Source of the DNA: UBA721 sp002705165
GTDB lineage: Bacteria; Planctomycetota; Planctomycetia; Pirellulales; Pirellulaceae
Assembly (NCBI GenBank): GCA_045565995.1
Contig: JBJLEF010000001.1
Location: 2,108,001-2,172,000, forward strand
DNA length: 64,000 bases
Direction: 5' to 3'
Below, piece by piece: positions 61,426 through 64,000 of this stretch (position 1 is the stretch's first letter; each line of letters opens with the position of its first letter). The notes beneath the pieces were generated by a model. It did no database searches and had not been told where the DNA came from. It saw only the letters and a list, made by a program, of their open reading frames with translations. A program made the translations under genes and the position numbers.

Positions 61426-63756
61426 ATGGATCGGCAGCAGGGATTATTTGACGACGACGCGTTTGATGTGCCGGAAGGGCCTGCGCCCTGGGAACTGGAT
61501 GCCGCTCAGGATCGCTCGCTGGCGACGGTTGTATTTTCGGAGGTTCCCTGGGGGCCCTTTGATTACCTCATTCCAGAGGCTTTGAAAGCGGAAGTGCAGA
61601 TTGGTCGGCGGGTGGAGGTCCCGTTAGGACGTGGAAACCGTAAGGTCATTGGGTATTGTGTTGGAATTCAGCATGAAACAGGCGAGTCTACGTCCGCTTA
61701 CAAACTAAAAGCAGTGACTGCAGTGTTGGATAAGACCACGCTGGTTTCGTCTCGTATGCTGGAGTTGACCCATTGGATGTCTGACTATTATCTGGCCCGC
61801 CCCGGCCAGGTTTTGGAAGCTCTGATTCCTGCGGGAGTAAGAAGTATGGCCGGTACGCGTGCGGTGAAATTCTACTCGCTCAATTCAACCAATCTGGCGT
61901 TAGGTGATAGTGAAAAGCTGCCAGCCAAGCAACAACGGATTGTGGAAGTGTTACGTGGTCAGGAGGTTTGGCTTACGGGGGATCAGATTTGTAAGCAGGT
62001 TGGTTGTACGCAAGCTCCACTGAAGAGCCTGGTCAACAAGGGCTTGCTGCAAGTGGAGAAACGTCGAATTTATAAGCACCACATTCAGCAGGAAGTACTG
62101 GAACGAGAACAGGCTTTGACTCTCAATCCCGCGCAGCACCGAGCCTTGGAGGCGATTACGTCCGCGGTCAAACAGAATCAGCATAAGACGATTCTTGTGC
62201 ATGGTATTACGGGTAGTGGCAAGACGGAGGTTTACATTCAGGCAATTGAAGAAGTGATCAGCTATGGCCGGCAGGCAATCGTGCTGGTACCTGAGATTTC
62301 ATTGACGCCCCAAACGAGACAAAGGTTCCGCTCGCGGTTTGATAGTGTGGCTGTACTGCATAGTCATTTGAGTGATGCTGAGCGCCATTGGCATTGGCAG
62401 CAAATTGCCAATGGAGAAGTGCAAGTGGTTGTTGGTGCTCGTAGCGCTATTTTTGCACCGACCCCTCGATTAGGACTGATTGTGTTAGATGAGGAACACG
62501 AAACGTCATTTAAACAGGAAACAACACCTCGCTATCATGCCCGTGATGTAGCCGTCAAACGTTCACAGCTACAAAACGTTCCACTAGTGTTAGGCTCGGC
62601 GACTCCGGCCCTTGAAACTTGGCATAAAGCTAAGATCGGTGAATATGAATTGGTGTCGATGCCAGAACGTGTGATGAATCGCTCATTGCCGGCAGTTGCT
62701 ACGGTTGATTTGAGGCACGAGGGACGAAGTAAACAAAGCTTCGGCTCGATTAGTCGGCAGTTGAGTACGGCAATGCATCAGACGCTACAAAATAATGGCC
62801 AGGTAATTCTGTTGCTTAACCGCCGAGGGTACTCAACCAATATTCAATGTCCAGCCTGTGGGTTTGTCTTAGAGTGTCCGAAGTGTGAAATTTCGATGAC
62901 TCACCATCGTTACGGCATCAGTGGTCAGCGGCGAGAGTTGGCGATTTGTCACTATTGTGATTATCAAACGGCGGCTCCTAAGCACTGTCCGGATTGTGGC
63001 GGAGATGCCATTCGCTTCGGTGGCTTGGGCACACAACGGTTAGAAGAAGAAGTAAAGTCCAGATTTCCGGACGTGTCTGTCTTGAGAATGGATTCAGATA
63101 CGATGCAACGTCCGAATTCTCATGAACAGGCGCTGGATCGTTTCCGAAGTGGAGAGGTGAAGATTCTGGTTGGTACTCAGATGATCGCCAAGGGGTTGGA
63201 TTTCCCCAACGTTACGCTGGTCGGCGTTATCAATGCTGACACGGCGTTGCATTTCCCTGATTTCCGAGCGGGAGAAAGGACATTTCAGCTAGTGACTCAG
63301 GTGGCAGGTCGAACAGGTCGTGGCGAAATAGAAGGACGAGTCTTGGTACAGACGTACACGCCTGAACACCTGTCGATTCAGGCCGCGACGAAACATGAAT
63401 ATGAAATGTTTGCTGATGGTGAGTTGCCGGGGCGTGAGCAGTTTGGATACCCACCGTTTACAAAAATGATTCGTCTGATCATTCGTGGCCTCGATGAAGC
63501 GGCAACGATGGCGTATGCAGGTAAGTTGGCAGAGCGGTGTAAAGAAGCGTTGGGGCGACGACAGGATGAAGTACGGATTCTGGGACCGGCTCCGGCACCA
63601 ATCGCGAAACTGCGAGACAGATATAGAATCCATATCCTGTTGATGGGCACGGCAGGAGAATTACTGAGAAAGGTGGTCGGCCAGGTCTACGCAGAGACGA
63701 AGCCGGTGGAAGGGATTCAATGGGTGGTGGATGTAGATCCGCTAAGTCTTCTATAA
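61426..63756 (+). CDS. priA: Primosomal protein N' (replication restart helicase)
   Basis: PriA reloads the replisome at stalled forks. The 776-residue protein has the DNA-binding N-terminal domain (VVFSEVPWGPFDYLIPE), Walker A (GITGSGKTEVYIQ), the DEEH box (VLDEEHETSFKQE), and the zinc-binding cysteines (CPACGFVLECPKC, CHYC, CPDCGG). The helicase C domain contains GTQMIAKGLDFPNVTLVG. It lies just upstream of recG, another fork-rescue helicase. Confidence 0.97.
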   Translation: MDRQQGLFDDDAFDVPEGPAPWELDAAQDRSLATVVFSEVPWGPFDYLIPEALKAEVQIGRRVEVPLGRGNRKVIGYCVGIQHETGESTSAYKLKAVTAVLDKTTLVSSRMLELTHWMSDYYLARPGQVLEALIPAGVRSMAGTRAVKFYSLNSTNLALGDSEKLPAKQQRIVEVLRGQEVWLTGDQICKQVGCTQAPLKSLVNKGLLQVEKRRIYKHHIQQEVLEREQALTLNPAQHRALEAITSAVKQNQHKTILVHGITGSGKTEVYIQAIEEVISYGRQAIVLVPEISLTPQTRQRFRSRFDSVAVLHSHLSDAERHWHWQQIANGEVQVVVGARSAIFAPTPRLGLIVLDEEHETSFKQETTPRYHARDVAVKRSQLQNVPLVLGSATPALETWHKAKIGEYELVSMPERVMNRSLPAVATVDLRHEGRSKQSFGSISRQLSTAMHQTLQNNGQVILLLNRRGYSTNIQCPACGFVLECPKCEISMTHHRYGISGQRRELAICHYCDYQTAAPKHCPDCGGDAIRFGGLGTQRLEEEVKSRFPDVSVLRMDSDTMQRPNSHEQALDRFRSGEVKILVGTQMIAKGLDFPNVTLVGVINADTALHFPDFRAGERTFQLVTQVAGRTGRGEIEGRVLVQTYTPEHLSIQAATKHEYEMFADGELPGREQFGYPPFTKMIRLIIRGLDEAATMAYAGKLAERCKEALGRRQDEVRILGPAPAPIAKLRDRYRIHILLMGTAGELLRKVVGQVYAETKPVEGIQWVVDVDPLSLL

Positions 63757-63824
63757 ATGTCTGGAGATGTCAGACTCGTTATTTTTTTTAGATTAGATTC
63801 ACGAGTGCCGGTAGAATACAGAGT

Positions 63825-64000
63825 ATGAAGTATCCCGAACGTACAGATGTTCCCCGTAAGCCGACACTGACAAGTCCGGTTTCGTTACTCGGTGGCTATC
63901 GTGGCCTTTGGAATGCTCCGATGGAGAAGCTTGGGATAGCTACGATTCGCGATCTGTTATTTTTCTTTCCCCGTAGTTATGAGTGTACAGGGGAACTTGT
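63825..64000 (+). CDS. recG: ATP-dependent DNA helicase RecG, N-terminal part (cut by window edge)
   Basis: An ATG at 63825 opens a frame that runs off the window. The visible part (MKYPERTDVPRKPTL..., GGYRGLWNAPMEKLGI, TIRDLLFFFPRSYE) matches the RecG wedge-domain start, including the DLLFFFPRxYE motif. RecG regresses stalled forks and Holliday junctions. It is 68 bp after priA and probably cotranscribed. Confidence 0.85.
   Translation, partial: MKYPERTDVPRKPTLTSPVSLLGGYRGLWNAPMEKLGIATIRDLLFFFPRSYECTGEL

Noticed and set aside
1..64000. CRISPR array, tRNA, rRNA, insertion sequence or prophage
   Set aside because: None was seen: no regularly spaced repeats, transposase, integrase or cloverleaf motifs were recognised on reading.

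Overview
The window looks like chromosomal DNA of a planctomycete (Planctomycetota). I infer this from the gene types: a TatC with a huge periplasmic insertion, many lipoproteins and secreted beta-propeller, VWA and squalene-cyclase-like proteins of the kind common in that phylum, a multiheme cytochrome, a DUF3500 protein, McsA/McsB arginine kinase genes in a bacterium that otherwise looks Gram-negative, dispersed trp genes, and few strong ribosome-binding sites. No rRNA, tRNA, insertion sequence, prophage or CRISPR was seen. No 16S gene is present, so the assignment is an inference.

Layout. 1-5.8 kb: the tail of a PII gene, a small lipoprotein, tatC, rluB-pyrK, and a secreted beta-propeller protein. 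5.9-24 kb: the most distinctive part, a light/photo-oxidative-stress type island. Its left wing (5.9-11.0 kb) is a tightly packed lipid-modification operon: COG2907 flavoprotein, DUF1365, a CFA-synthase-like enzyme, DUF1295, and a second CFA-like methyltransferase. In the centre is a CarH/LitR-like MerR regulator, divergent from a sigma-factor gene; an 18-bp direct repeat overlaps and follows the sigma promoter. The right wing (12.1-20.2 kb) is an eight-gene operon: sigma factor, TIGR01777 epimerase, membrane protein, DUF523/DUF1722, halogenase-like flavoprotein, class II photolyase, a second flavoprotein, and a small membrane protein. On the opposite strand follow hemH with its own promoter, an SDR-like protein, a membrane-peroxiredoxin fusion, a small protein and a fasciclin protein.

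24-36 kb: rpsT with a clear terminator, a TPR protein, a fused cobA-hemD, a Tat-exported squalene-cyclase-like protein, an eight-heme cytochrome c, a VWA protein, coaD, an unknown protein, an aminotransferase V and a 60-aa membrane protein with a structured leader. 36-47 kb: trpE, mcsA-mcsB, an arsM-like / monooxygenase-like / xdhC-like / mocA-like operon, trpB-trpA, mutM, and a Tat-exported DUF3500 protein. 47-64 kb: a secreted cyclophilin, glnB-glnD, a transglutaminase-like lipoprotein, an unknown protein, a cobalamin adenosyltransferase, a TolB-like protein, a Nudix hydrolase, an orphan histidine kinase, small and lipoprotein genes, a VIT-VWA protein, nadD, priA and the start of recG.

How it fits together. 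The island combines photolyase, flavoproteins, two CFA-family enzymes, ferrochelatase and a peroxiredoxin-like protein under a CarH/LitR-sigma control point, which suggests a light or singlet-oxygen response that repairs DNA and remodels lipids. The CarH-like regulator has lost the histidines that bind B12, so what it senses is open. The two PII proteins differ: the one next to glnD keeps the uridylylated tyrosine, and the one at the window edge does not.
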